Origin: Flavilitoribacter nigricans DSM 23189 = NBRC 102662 | GTDB taxonomy: Bacteria; Bacteroidota; Bacteroidia; Chitinophagales; Saprospiraceae | Assembly: GCF_002646595.1 (NCBI RefSeq) | Contig: NZ_PDUD01000001.1 | Coordinates: 62,001-126,000, forward strand | Reading direction: 5' to 3' | DNA: 64,000 nt | In this document: one piece after another, positions 54,917-63,219 of the stretch | How the letters are laid out: every line of letters begins with the position of its first letter | Position numbering within the stretch: the first letter of the stretch is position 1 | Program-made: the position numbers and the translations under genes | Notes under the pieces: model-generated | What the model saw: the letters and a program-made list of their open reading frames with translations, nothing else | What the model was told of the DNA's origin: nothing | The model's database searches: none

Positions 54917-57900
54917 ATGAACAAATTAAATATACTGACCTTTCCCCAAAAGCTTGAGAACGGCAACATCAGCCTCAATGTATTGATCGTACCCGTCGAT
55001 CAGGGCTTCGACCCTTTACAACCTTTAGCCCCATCGGCTATCCCCTTTGCGGAAGCTGATATACAACTGGAAGCCAGAATTATCGACGGGCTACAATTCT
55101 TTCCGCACGAGGCTGCCGCAGCCGGTGAACGGCCCATACTGGACTATACCGCCAGTACGGTAGATAAACCCTCTATTTACCAGGAACTGGGCAGTCAATT
55201 CAACGTTAGTCCGGCCTTTCACAAACCGCCTCAGGTACGCCCCAATTTTTTTGTAAGAAAATACCTGCCGGAAACCTACCGGAACGCCTTCAATTTTCAC
55301 CGGCCGATCACGGAAAATGCTCTGATCGACGATACTTACCATTGTGCCATCAAAGACAAAAAAGGACCGAATCCGCTATTTGTCGAAGACACCAATGCAG
55401 TAAGCTGGGGTAAGGTGATCGCCTACTGTATGCGCCATCCATTGCTGTCGAGGAGTATGGGTCTGGTGTACGAAACCAGTCTGACGCTGCAAAATGACTG
55501 GTTCGACCAGGGCGGTTACCTCTACGTCAGCCTCGGCCCGGATAGTTCCTACCGGCAGGAACTGGATAATGATCCCACTTTCGTAAAGCACTACGCTGCC
55601 CGCATTCCCATCCTGGAAAACGTTAGCGAGCGGACCTTATTCGCCCCCAATCTTTTCCCGGTCTTGTTGACCAATCCTCCGGTACCGGACGGCAATTACG
55701 ATACCATCTTCCAGGAGACCAGTCAGTTCGACGACGGTTTCACAAAGATCGTACACGCCAACCAGCCGATCAGTGCCGATCCGCTGGTAGAAGGCGATCG
55801 GGACCTGGAAAATCCGCCGGTATACGAGCAGGGTGTACTTTTCGCTTGGGATGACGAAAATGCCGTGATCCGCATGAACCGTCTGATGCAGGAGAATCCG
55901 GATCAGCCCGGTAGCGGCCGGCCGCTGGACGCGCCGACGGGTATCCATGCCTACCGGGTCGATGTACGCCTGGAGGGCGACACCAACTGGACCTCTCTGG
56001 TGCGGGTGCATAGCAAGACGGATCTGGCCGTCGGCGATCAAAACCTAGGTAGTTTCAGCGGAGAGCTCGGGGTGGAGGTCCATCCCAACCAACTGGACGG
56101 ATACACCAACGAAAGCCATTTCTGGCTGCCTCATTACTTCGCCGGCTGGAACGGCCAGTCGATGGTCTTACCCGATGAGGAAGCCGCGGAGATCTACCAG
56201 CTACCGCAGAGTACACTCGGAAAAGGCAGCAGCAATCTAGGAAAACTCTACCTGCCCGAAGGGCTGGACAATATCACTTTGAAATACGGCAATCACTATG
56301 AATTTCGGGTCCGGATGACCGATCCAACCGGTGGCGGACCAACCATTACTGACGAGCCGGTGTACGAAGCTCCTTCCCCTGTTGCCCCTTGCCACTTCCG
56401 GCGATTCGTCGTTCCGGAAGCCCTGAGGATCGAAGCTTTACCGGCCGTCAGTGATGTACCTTTCCAGCCGGCAGGAAATGTGCTGCAGGTCAACAGGCCG
56501 TTGCTGGGATACCCGTCGGTTGTGTATACCGACAAATACCAAAATGTTTATCAGGCCCTGAAGGATGCAGCGACGGCCGAATTGGCCAAAGCGGAAGCAG
56601 ACGAAAAAACCGATTCCTTTGGATTGCCCGATCCGGATGTCGTAGCGGTAGAAGTGATCGTAGAGATCCAGACCCTGAAAATGGATACGGTGGATTCTGT
56701 GAGCGGACGGGAAAACTTTGTCCATTACTATACGACCCAACGAAATTTCCCGGCGGATTTTGCCGATACGCTGGATATCCCGCTTACCTATCTCGATGCC
56801 TTTACGCTGGATTTTTCCAATCCCTTAAATCCGGGAAAAGACATCATGGGAACCAGTCTGGAAGATCTGCACGAGCAAAATGACCTGTTGCTGCCTACCG
56901 GCAGGAATATACGCCTGACCCTGCGAGCAGTGGGAGAACAGAATCTGGAGTACTACGGACACGAAGCAGCGCATATCGGCAAACCGCTCCAGTTTTTGCT
57001 CCGGGAAGCTTCCACTAACGAAGAAGATCTTTACGTAGACGATGCGCTCAGCGCCCAGATCCAGGGGATCTATTTGCAGCCCGATCCTAAAGCCGATTAC
57101 GACGGCCGGTTCACCAGAGTGTTATTCGGTCGGCGCAGTCAGGATAAACCCTCGGATATGATCCAGCGGTTCAGCGACCAGTTGAATGTAGACCGGAAAG
57201 GACTGACCCTGCTGGGCACTCCCGGCCAACGGCTCCGCTTCGGCTGTTCCCGGGCTATCCGCCACACGCTCTCGCCGGAACATTCCAGCATTACCTTCGC
57301 CAGTAAGAATGAATTATTGAACCACTGGCTGGTGGTGATCAAGATCGACCTGGATCGAGACTGGACCTGGGATGCCCTTTCCGAAAGAGGATTCGAAGTC
57401 AAAAGAACAACTAAATTCCAGGGACAGGACAGCCCTCACGAAACCGATAAAGTCGTTGGGGACATCGTGCCGATGAAAACAGCCAGCCGGGTGGAACTGA
57501 CCCATCCGGATCGCGACCACACCACCCTTATCTTCATCGATGCCGTAGAACCTAAACCCGCGAATGACGGATTTCCCGATGTACTGGAACTTTCCTACGA
57601 ACTGGTACCGCATTTCCGGGATGAAAATATACCAAAAAGCGACAATTGGTCGGCAGATCTCAGTCTTCCCGTCACTACACCACCGTCCCAGGTACCGAAA
57701 ATTGTTTCGGCCGGGGTGGCCCTTTCCCCTTATCAATACGATGATGGGTACGCCAATACGACACCACGACGGAAATACCTTTGGCTGGAATTTGCCGAAC
57801 CAATTGCCAATCCGCAGGATGCCCTCTTCGCCCGGGTACTGGCCAATTCACCCGATCCGTTGCTCGCTCAGGGCAATCGCGGTGAATTGTACATCGCTCC

Positions 57901-58780
57901 CGAAGAACCCGCGCTGCCCATTGATCCCGAATTAATGCGGGTGATCAGTCCGGGCCAGAGCGACGATCTGGCGGGTATGGGTGCCATGCAGCGAATGGAA
58001 AAATCATCCGATTCCGATCTGCACTACATTCTGCCCCTGCCGCCGGGTATGGACCCGGAAAACAAGGAACTGTTCGGTTTCTTCACTTACGAATTCCGGG
58101 TGGGGCACGCCGATGTCTGGTCAACCGCACAGGGGCGTTACGGACGGCCATTCCGCACGACGGGTGTTCAGCATCCCGTTCCGAACTTATTCTGCAATGT
58201 GAACCGGGATGATGAAAAGATGTATGTCAATGCGCCCTACGCTTCGGCGGTTTTCCGGGGCAAAAACGTAACGGCCGATCCACCGCGTACGGAGATCTGG
58301 TGTCTGCTCTACGCCCAGGTGCACCAGGCCGACGGTCAGGAACACCGAAACATTCTGCTCCACGAGCGACCACTCCAATTGATCGACCGGGATCGGGTAT
58401 TCGGCGATCCCAAAACGGAAGTGCCCGTTAAGGCCGTCCGGAATAAAGACCGGGTTCTGGTCGGCATCACCGGCTGGACCAACGAACAGATCCGGTTCCT
58501 GCTGCGACGGCTGGGCTTACCGGCAGATTCGCCGCTCAGTGTACTCTGTGTGGAAATGATGCCGCGACTGTCCTCTTTCGTGCGGGAAGGCCGTACACCG
58601 GGGCCGGTGGGCGTAGCGCATTCTACCGGAAGTGATTTCAACATTGCCGGTATGAGCGACCACGCAGCAAGTGCAGCGGTGGTACAGGATAATGTGCGGC
58701 CACTCAGTGCCCAGCTGGGGCATTACCGCATTCTGCGTACTTCGCCGCTGACTGCGGTACCGGCAGTCTGTTGCTGTTAA
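54917..58780 (+). CDS. Giant protein of unknown function, second of a pair (1287 residues)
   Basis: I cannot assign a family. The ATG at 54917 follows an A-rich spacer. There is no signal peptide or sorting domain. The protein looks beta-rich with several Ig/fibronectin-like pieces, the clearest being KYGNHYEFRVRMTDPTGGGP (about 454-473), the type of strand pair seen in 'YRFRVRAVD' modules. A second recognisable block is YEFRVGHADVWSTAQGRYGR (about 1057-1076). The last residues are VPAVCCC, three cysteines at the very C-terminus. The gene is 76 nt from the first giant gene and followed by a strong terminator, so the two form one transcription unit. A structural or surface-assembly role is only a guess. 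Confidence 0.85.
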   Translation: MNKLNILTFPQKLENGNISLNVLIVPVDQGFDPLQPLAPSAIPFAEADIQLEARIIDGLQFFPHEAAAAGERPILDYTASTVDKPSIYQELGSQFNVSPAFHKPPQVRPNFFVRKYLPETYRNAFNFHRPITENALIDDTYHCAIKDKKGPNPLFVEDTNAVSWGKVIAYCMRHPLLSRSMGLVYETSLTLQNDWFDQGGYLYVSLGPDSSYRQELDNDPTFVKHYAARIPILENVSERTLFAPNLFPVLLTNPPVPDGNYDTIFQETSQFDDGFTKIVHANQPISADPLVEGDRDLENPPVYEQGVLFAWDDENAVIRMNRLMQENPDQPGSGRPLDAPTGIHAYRVDVRLEGDTNWTSLVRVHSKTDLAVGDQNLGSFSGELGVEVHPNQLDGYTNESHFWLPHYFAGWNGQSMVLPDEEAAEIYQLPQSTLGKGSSNLGKLYLPEGLDNITLKYGNHYEFRVRMTDPTGGGPTITDEPVYEAPSPVAPCHFRRFVVPEALRIEALPAVSDVPFQPAGNVLQVNRPLLGYPSVVYTDKYQNVYQALKDAATAELAKAEADEKTDSFGLPDPDVVAVEVIVEIQTLKMDTVDSVSGRENFVHYYTTQRNFPADFADTLDIPLTYLDAFTLDFSNPLNPGKDIMGTSLEDLHEQNDLLLPTGRNIRLTLRAVGEQNLEYYGHEAAHIGKPLQFLLREASTNEEDLYVDDALSAQIQGIYLQPDPKADYDGRFTRVLFGRRSQDKPSDMIQRFSDQLNVDRKGLTLLGTPGQRLRFGCSRAIRHTLSPEHSSITFASKNELLNHWLVVIKIDLDRDWTWDALSERGFEVKRTTKFQGQDSPHETDKVVGDIVPMKTASRVELTHPDRDHTTLIFIDAVEPKPANDGFPDVLELSYELVPHFRDENIPKSDNWSADLSLPVTTPPSQVPKIVSAGVALSPYQYDDGYANTTPRRKYLWLEFAEPIANPQDALFARVLANSPDPLLAQGNRGELYIAPEEPALPIDPELMRVISPGQSDDLAGMGAMQRMEKSSDSDLHYILPLPPGMDPENKELFGFFTYEFRVGHADVWSTAQGRYGRPFRTTGVQHPVPNLFCNVNRDDEKMYVNAPYASAVFRGKNVTADPPRTEIWCLLYAQVHQADGQEHRNILLHERPLQLIDRDRVFGDPKTEVPVKAVRNKDRVLVGITGWTNEQIRFLLRRLGLPADSPLSVLCVEMMPRLSSFVREGRTPGPVGVAHSTGSDFNIAGMSDHAASAAVVQDNVRPLSAQLGHYRILRTSPLTAVPAVCCC

Positions 58781-58790
58781 GTGGAACATC

Positions 58791-58832
58791 AAAAAAGTGG
58801 TAAGCCGTTTCGTTACAGCTTTCCACTTTTTT
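58791..58832. terminator. Bidirectional intrinsic terminator
   Basis: AAAAAAGTGGTAAGC pairs with GCTTTCCACTTTTTT (one mismatch) around a 12-nt loop. Runs of A before and T after make it a terminator on both strands. It separates the second giant gene (stop 10 nt upstream) from the convergent DUF4340 gene (stop 26 nt away). Confidence 0.92.
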
Positions 58833-58857
58833 ATTGGCCCGTCTCAACTTCTTAGCG

Positions 58858-59868
58858 CTATTGGAAAAAGAAAGAATAAGGCCGGAATAACTTGCGGAAA
58901 ACCACCTCCTGCACTACCATGAAATCGCCGCCTTTGGTGAGCACGCTGAATCGTTCCACCACATCTCCGGTCGGTTCGGGGATGCCCGTGTCGGGATTCA
59001 GTATGGCCTTCGGATAACGCGGAAAAAAATGTGCTTCCTGCAGGTCCCCATTCCGTTTTTTCAAATGGATGGAACAGAAGGGTAACTGATTGCTGAGCGA
59101 ATCCCGCTGGGGATTGCTATTCTGGAAAGTTTCGGCGAAAATAGATTCGAATTCCGTAATGTAGGTTTCCACCGCTCCCTCCTGCTCGGGGCGGTTGATC
59201 ACGGGAGTGATATCGTAGAAAGGAACTACCTTCCAGTCGCGACCGTCGCGCTGGATCCGAAACGACTGGCTCTTTTGCTGGGGATATTCGACGGCCACTT
59301 CTTCAATTTCATCCATCTCCGCCCGGAAAACGGCCTTATCCCGCCACTGATCGCCCGTCAGGTCAAAACGTGCCCGCAGATTACCCGACCAGCCGGGAAT
59401 GTGAGCGATATAGGGCTGATCAAATCCCTCCCGGATGATAAAAGTGCCCCGCTCATCCTGGGTCGTTCCACCCAGGTAATAAGCCATGACTTTCTTTTCG
59501 CTCCGGTTATAGATCTCCACTTTCAGGCCCTGCGTCGACAGACTTTTCACCATATTGGGTACCGCAGCGGCCGGTGGTTTGTAATTCATTTCCACCCGGC
59601 TTACGGCATCCAGAAGGTTATCCACTGCATTATCGTAGGCCCGGTATTGTCCGTTGACCACCCAGTAGCCGTTGGTACTGCGTTCCAGCGTGGTATTGGT
59701 ACCGTAGCGATCCGCCAGAAAAATCTTACCGATCTCTTCCGGTTCGACCTTAAAAGTGCGTTCTTCCCGCAGCAGCGACGATTTATCCGGCGTTCCCTGG
59801 TAGAAATACCATCCGGTCAGACCGGCAAGCAACAGAAAAACGATGAGTAAAATATAAGTACGGTTCAT
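58858..59868 (-). CDS. DUF4340-type membrane-anchored protein of the gliding operon
   Basis: 336 residues. An N-terminal membrane helix (about 5-22, ILLIVFLLLAGLTGWYFY) is followed by a periplasmic beta-rich domain typical of DUF4340 (FKVEPEEIGKIFLADR near 40, YYLGGTTQDERGTFI, YIAHIPGWSGNLRARF, WRDKAVF). Such proteins often sit beside GldG-like ABC genes; they are predicted accessory subunits of the transporter. Last gene of the operon, 60 nt after gldG. Confidence 0.85.
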   Translation of the reverse strand: MNRTYILLIVFLLLAGLTGWYFYQGTPDKSSLLREERTFKVEPEEIGKIFLADRYGTNTTLERSTNGYWVVNGQYRAYDNAVDNLLDAVSRVEMNYKPPAAAVPNMVKSLSTQGLKVEIYNRSEKKVMAYYLGGTTQDERGTFIIREGFDQPYIAHIPGWSGNLRARFDLTGDQWRDKAVFRAEMDEIEEVAVEYPQQKSQSFRIQRDGRDWKVVPFYDITPVINRPEQEGAVETYITEFESIFAETFQNSNPQRDSLSNQLPFCSIHLKKRNGDLQEAHFFPRYPKAILNPDTGIPEPTGDVVERFSVLTKGGDFMVVQEVVFRKLFRPYSFFFQ

Positions 59869-59928
59869 TATCTTCAGACATTTAGCAGCCTACAGCTCCG
59901 ATTCAGGAAACTGCGAAACTCCACGTTC

Positions 59929-61662
59929 CTATTTCCCGGCATACTTTCTCCGACGCCACCAGTTGTAGCCAAAACCGAAGAGCACCAGAAAAAAGATGGG
60001 GAATACAACATTGACCATTTGCCAGATGGTTTTCTGCTGCTCGGCCTTCATTTTATCCAGCAGGCGAAGTTTCACCTCCTTACCGCGAGCTTCGAACACC
60101 CCGTGGGGGCTAACCAGGTACTCCACGCAGTTGATCAAAAAATCCTTATTTCCCCGGAATAGATATCCCCGGCCATTCGCTTCGTAGATATTGTAGCCCA
60201 GGGCATTGGGCGTCCCGTCGCGGTTGATCTCATTGCGGGCGATATCGCCGTCCGCCACTACGATCATGGAAGTGGGCAGGGATTGATCCCGGATCTCGAT
60301 ATTCAGTTGTTCCATACCTTCTTTCATCTCCGCGCTCATCCGGTTGGCGAAGAAAGATGGGAATTCACCTTCGATCAACATCGCCAGTGGTTGCGGCGGT
60401 TTTTGAAAGGCCTCCTGTTTCAGTGGATAACGCAGGAAATCGAAATCCATACCCACGGGCAACTTTTGGTACATGGAATTTACCGAAGAACTGAACAGCA
60501 CCGTACGGTTCAAACCCGGAGGGAGTTGCACTTCGGTGTCCAGTCCACTGGGATACCGGAGATTGATCAGACCCAGGCCTTTGGTGATCGGGTGGTCCAC
60601 TTCGGGAACGATCACCGGATGGTAGGGATAGCGGAAAAATTTCGGCGGGGTACCCTGCGGCCCCATGATCAGCGGAATATTGCTGCAGCGGTAATCCAGC
60701 ACGAAATTGTCCTGGAAACGGATGCCGTATTTGAACAAAATATCCGCCAAACCCAGCTCGTAGGGTGCCGGATAATAAGGCAGGGGTTTGACCATCAGGG
60801 TATCCAGGCCCATCGCGACGTGATCGATCAGCCAAAGCACTTTACCACCGGTCATCACGTACTGATCGATCTTGAATTTATCCCGCTCGGAAAAACTCTC
60901 CGTGGGTTTGGCCACCACCAGCAACTTCACCTGTTGATCGATGGTGATAATGCTGTCCAGATCCACCGAAGCGGTAGCGTAGAAGGCGTCCAGACTGGTT
61001 CGGAAATCGTACAGCTGCATCGAATCCAGTTCACCGTGTCCTTCGGTAAAGAGAATGTATTCGCGGTTATTCGGTGATACCTGTACCTTTTGAATGGCAT
61101 TAGCCAGCTTGTACTCCAGCTGGCTGATCGAGAGATTGATGATCTCGTCCGGGATCACGCCCGGTACATCTTCCTCGAAAATATCTACCGGAAATACCCG
61201 GTCGCCGTAGCGAACGAACGCAAAGGGATAGACGATCTGGGATTCATCCCGGGTACCGAAGTTGGTCGGTTGCAAACCCCAGGCCCGCAGTTGTTCCCGC
61301 AGCTGGTTCACTTCCTCGGAAGTTCCCGCGGAAGGATCTTCAAAATCAAATTCTACGTAGGGAGAAACGGAGCGAAAGTCCTCCAGCACTTCCAGCGTGG
61401 CCCGTTGCAGGCGTTTCAGTTCCGCCGGAAAGTTACCCTCCAGGAGTACTTTGACGAAGACGACGTCGTCCAGATCCCGCAACATGGATTCCGTAGCCGG
61501 ACTGAGCGTAAAACGCTTTTCTTCCGTAAGATCGATATTGGCGTACAGGCCCCGGCCGCCAATGCGTACATTGACGAGAATATTTAGCAGGATCACAATA
61601 CCGGCAAACAGGGCCAGTTGGATCAGGGATTGTGTTTTTTTGCTTTTCGGGCTATCAGACAC
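59929..61662 (-). CDS. gldG: Gliding motility ABC transporter auxiliary protein GldG
   Basis: 577 residues. N-terminal membrane helix (about 15-32), a large extracytoplasmic domain of the GldG/IFT52-like type (YANIDLTEEKRFTLSPAT, VEFDFEDPSAGT, LFTEGHGELDS, KVLWLIDHVAMGLDT) and a C-terminal membrane helix with a basic tail (FGYNWWRRRKYAGK). It acts with GldA and GldF as an ABC complex needed for gliding in Flavobacterium; the cargo is unknown. The start is GTG at 61662, with no ATG nearby. It is 56 nt after gldF. Confidence 0.92.
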   Translation of the reverse strand: MSDSPKSKKTQSLIQLALFAGIVILLNILVNVRIGGRGLYANIDLTEEKRFTLSPATESMLRDLDDVVFVKVLLEGNFPAELKRLQRATLEVLEDFRSVSPYVEFDFEDPSAGTSEEVNQLREQLRAWGLQPTNFGTRDESQIVYPFAFVRYGDRVFPVDIFEEDVPGVIPDEIINLSISQLEYKLANAIQKVQVSPNNREYILFTEGHGELDSMQLYDFRTSLDAFYATASVDLDSIITIDQQVKLLVVAKPTESFSERDKFKIDQYVMTGGKVLWLIDHVAMGLDTLMVKPLPYYPAPYELGLADILFKYGIRFQDNFVLDYRCSNIPLIMGPQGTPPKFFRYPYHPVIVPEVDHPITKGLGLINLRYPSGLDTEVQLPPGLNRTVLFSSSVNSMYQKLPVGMDFDFLRYPLKQEAFQKPPQPLAMLIEGEFPSFFANRMSAEMKEGMEQLNIEIRDQSLPTSMIVVADGDIARNEINRDGTPNALGYNIYEANGRGYLFRGNKDFLINCVEYLVSPHGVFEARGKEVKLRLLDKMKAEQQKTIWQMVNVVFPIFFLVLFGFGYNWWRRRKYAGK

Positions 61663-61718
61663 GGATGTTAATTTTTCTATTCAACAGCGATTTTGACTAA
61701 AGCTTCAGGATGTACGGG

Positions 61719-62450
61719 TCACCATTTTCTTCTGCCGATCGATACCACCGTCATGGCGATAAAGAGCGCCGTTACCGAAACGAAGTAGACCAGGTCCCGG
61801 GTATCCACCAGGCCGCGACTGATAGACTCGTAATGGTAATCGATCCCCATCATCTGCACGATATCATCGGTGCGACCGAAAAATACCGGCAACTGGCTGA
61901 AGTAATAAAAGCCGTAATGCAGGATAAAGCACAGGAAAGTGGCCAGTACGAACGAAACGATTTGGTTGCTGGTCAGACTGGATGCAAAGATCCCGATCGA
62001 AACGAAGATAGCCGCCAGAAAGATCAGACCGAAGTAAGATCCGGCAATGGCTCCCGAATCGAGATTACCGGTGGGAGCTCCGAGCCGGTAGACGGTCAGG
62101 TAGTACAGCAGCGTGGGCAAAAGGGCAAAGACCACCAGGATCAGGCAGGCCAGGAATTTTCCCAGCACGATGGACAGATCACTCAGTGGCCGTGTGGTGA
62201 GCAGTTCAATGGTACCGTTCTGCTGCTCTTCCGCAAAAGAGCGCATCGTGACGGCCGGTATCAGAAACATGAACACCAGCGGAGCCATCAGAAACAACTG
62301 GTCCAGGCTGGCGTAATTGTACTCCAACAAACTGGTATCGGGAAAAATAAATAGTACCAGTCCCATGATGATCAAAAACACTCCGATCACGATATATCCG
62401 ATCAGGGAGCTAAAAAAGGTATTGATCTCTTTCCAGAAAATACTTGTCAT
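61719..62450 (-). CDS. gldF: Gliding motility ABC transporter permease GldF
   Basis: 243 residues with six membrane segments. The ABC-2 type permease pattern includes FWKEINTFFSSLIGYIVIGV at the N-terminus and EEQQNGTIELLTTRPLSD after the second helix. It forms the membrane channel for GldA and GldG. ATG at 62450, 8 nt after the unknown secreted protein gene, so translation may be coupled. Confidence 0.93.
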   Translation of the reverse strand: MTSIFWKEINTFFSSLIGYIVIGVFLIIMGLVLFIFPDTSLLEYNYASLDQLFLMAPLVFMFLIPAVTMRSFAEEQQNGTIELLTTRPLSDLSIVLGKFLACLILVVFALLPTLLYYLTVYRLGAPTGNLDSGAIAGSYFGLIFLAAIFVSIGIFASSLTSNQIVSFVLATFLCFILHYGFYYFSQLPVFFGRTDDIVQMMGIDYHYESISRGLVDTRDLVYFVSVTALFIAMTVVSIGRRKW

Positions 62451-62458
62451 AGGTATTG

Positions 62459-63136
62459 CTAATCCTTGCGAGTAATAAAGACCGGGTGGCGGTCATCGTA
62501 AATGAGCATACTCCGGTACAGTTTTTCCGAAATATCCTCTCCTTCCAGTGCAGTTACCGCTTCGGTCAGTTGCGGATCGTCCTGCACCCAGGCCAGTAAG
62601 TTTTCACGGGTTAGAGGAGCTACCTCTCCTGTATCGAAACGCAGTATCCTTTTATTGTTCACCGTTTCCATATTCTTGACCCGGCCGCGGCGAAAGGGCT
62701 TTCCGTTGAGCGGATTGTATGCTTTCACTTCAATATATCGCTCCACTTCCGAATCGAAAGTGAAATAGCAGATCGCTCCCCGCACCCGTACTTTGGCGAA
62801 AGTGGCAAACTGCCGGTCGCCGGTATTTTCCGATATCCGGATGTAGGGATGGCCATCCAGAGCGATGCCCCATACGTTCTGCAGGTCGATCTCCTGGGCA
62901 CCGGTATCCGATTTCATAGCCAGATAATCCGATTTGGTCAGCCCGGTATCGTCGTTGGTGACTAATCGGCCTTCGAGATCATTGATGGAAATATCGGGCG
63001 AATCGGCCTGGAAGGAAGCCAGCGAAAGATAAAGACCATCCTGGAACTCGTAGTTGCGATCCAGAAAAGCGGCTTCCGCCTGACCCAAAGCCAGCGTACA
63101 GAGACCCAGAAAAGCGAATAGTAAAGTGGTCTTCAC
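62459..63136 (-). CDS. Unknown secreted protein between gldA and gldF
   Basis: 225 residues with a signal peptide (LLFAFLGLCTLALGQAEA). The mature protein opens with DGLYLSLASFQADSPDIS, a phrase shared with a family of small Bacteroidota exported proteins ('GIYLSFEEF...N.P'). It continues mostly beta (PYIRISENTGDRQFATFAKV, AICYFTFDSEVERYIEVKAY). The only suitable start is GTG at 63136. It is 83 nt after gldA and 8 nt before gldF. A role in the same transporter is inferred from position alone. Confidence 0.7.
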   Translation of the reverse strand: MKTTLLFAFLGLCTLALGQAEAAFLDRNYEFQDGLYLSLASFQADSPDISINDLEGRLVTNDDTGLTKSDYLAMKSDTGAQEIDLQNVWGIALDGHPYIRISENTGDRQFATFAKVRVRGAICYFTFDSEVERYIEVKAYNPLNGKPFRRGRVKNMETVNNKRILRFDTGEVAPLTRENLLAWVQDDPQLTEAVTALEGEDISEKLYRSMLIYDDRHPVFITRKD

Positions 63137-63219
63137 GTTATTGTTTTTAATCGGGGTGACGAACGGCCCTTATGGCGTGCCCGGATGAATGGTGGACTGC
63201 AGGCCGTTGATCACCGAAA

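Noticed and set aside
49648-58780. Interpreting the giant pair as a prophage tail or contractile injection system
   Set aside because: No sheath, tube, baseplate, spike or AAA+ ATPase genes are nearby; only the protein size is suggestive.
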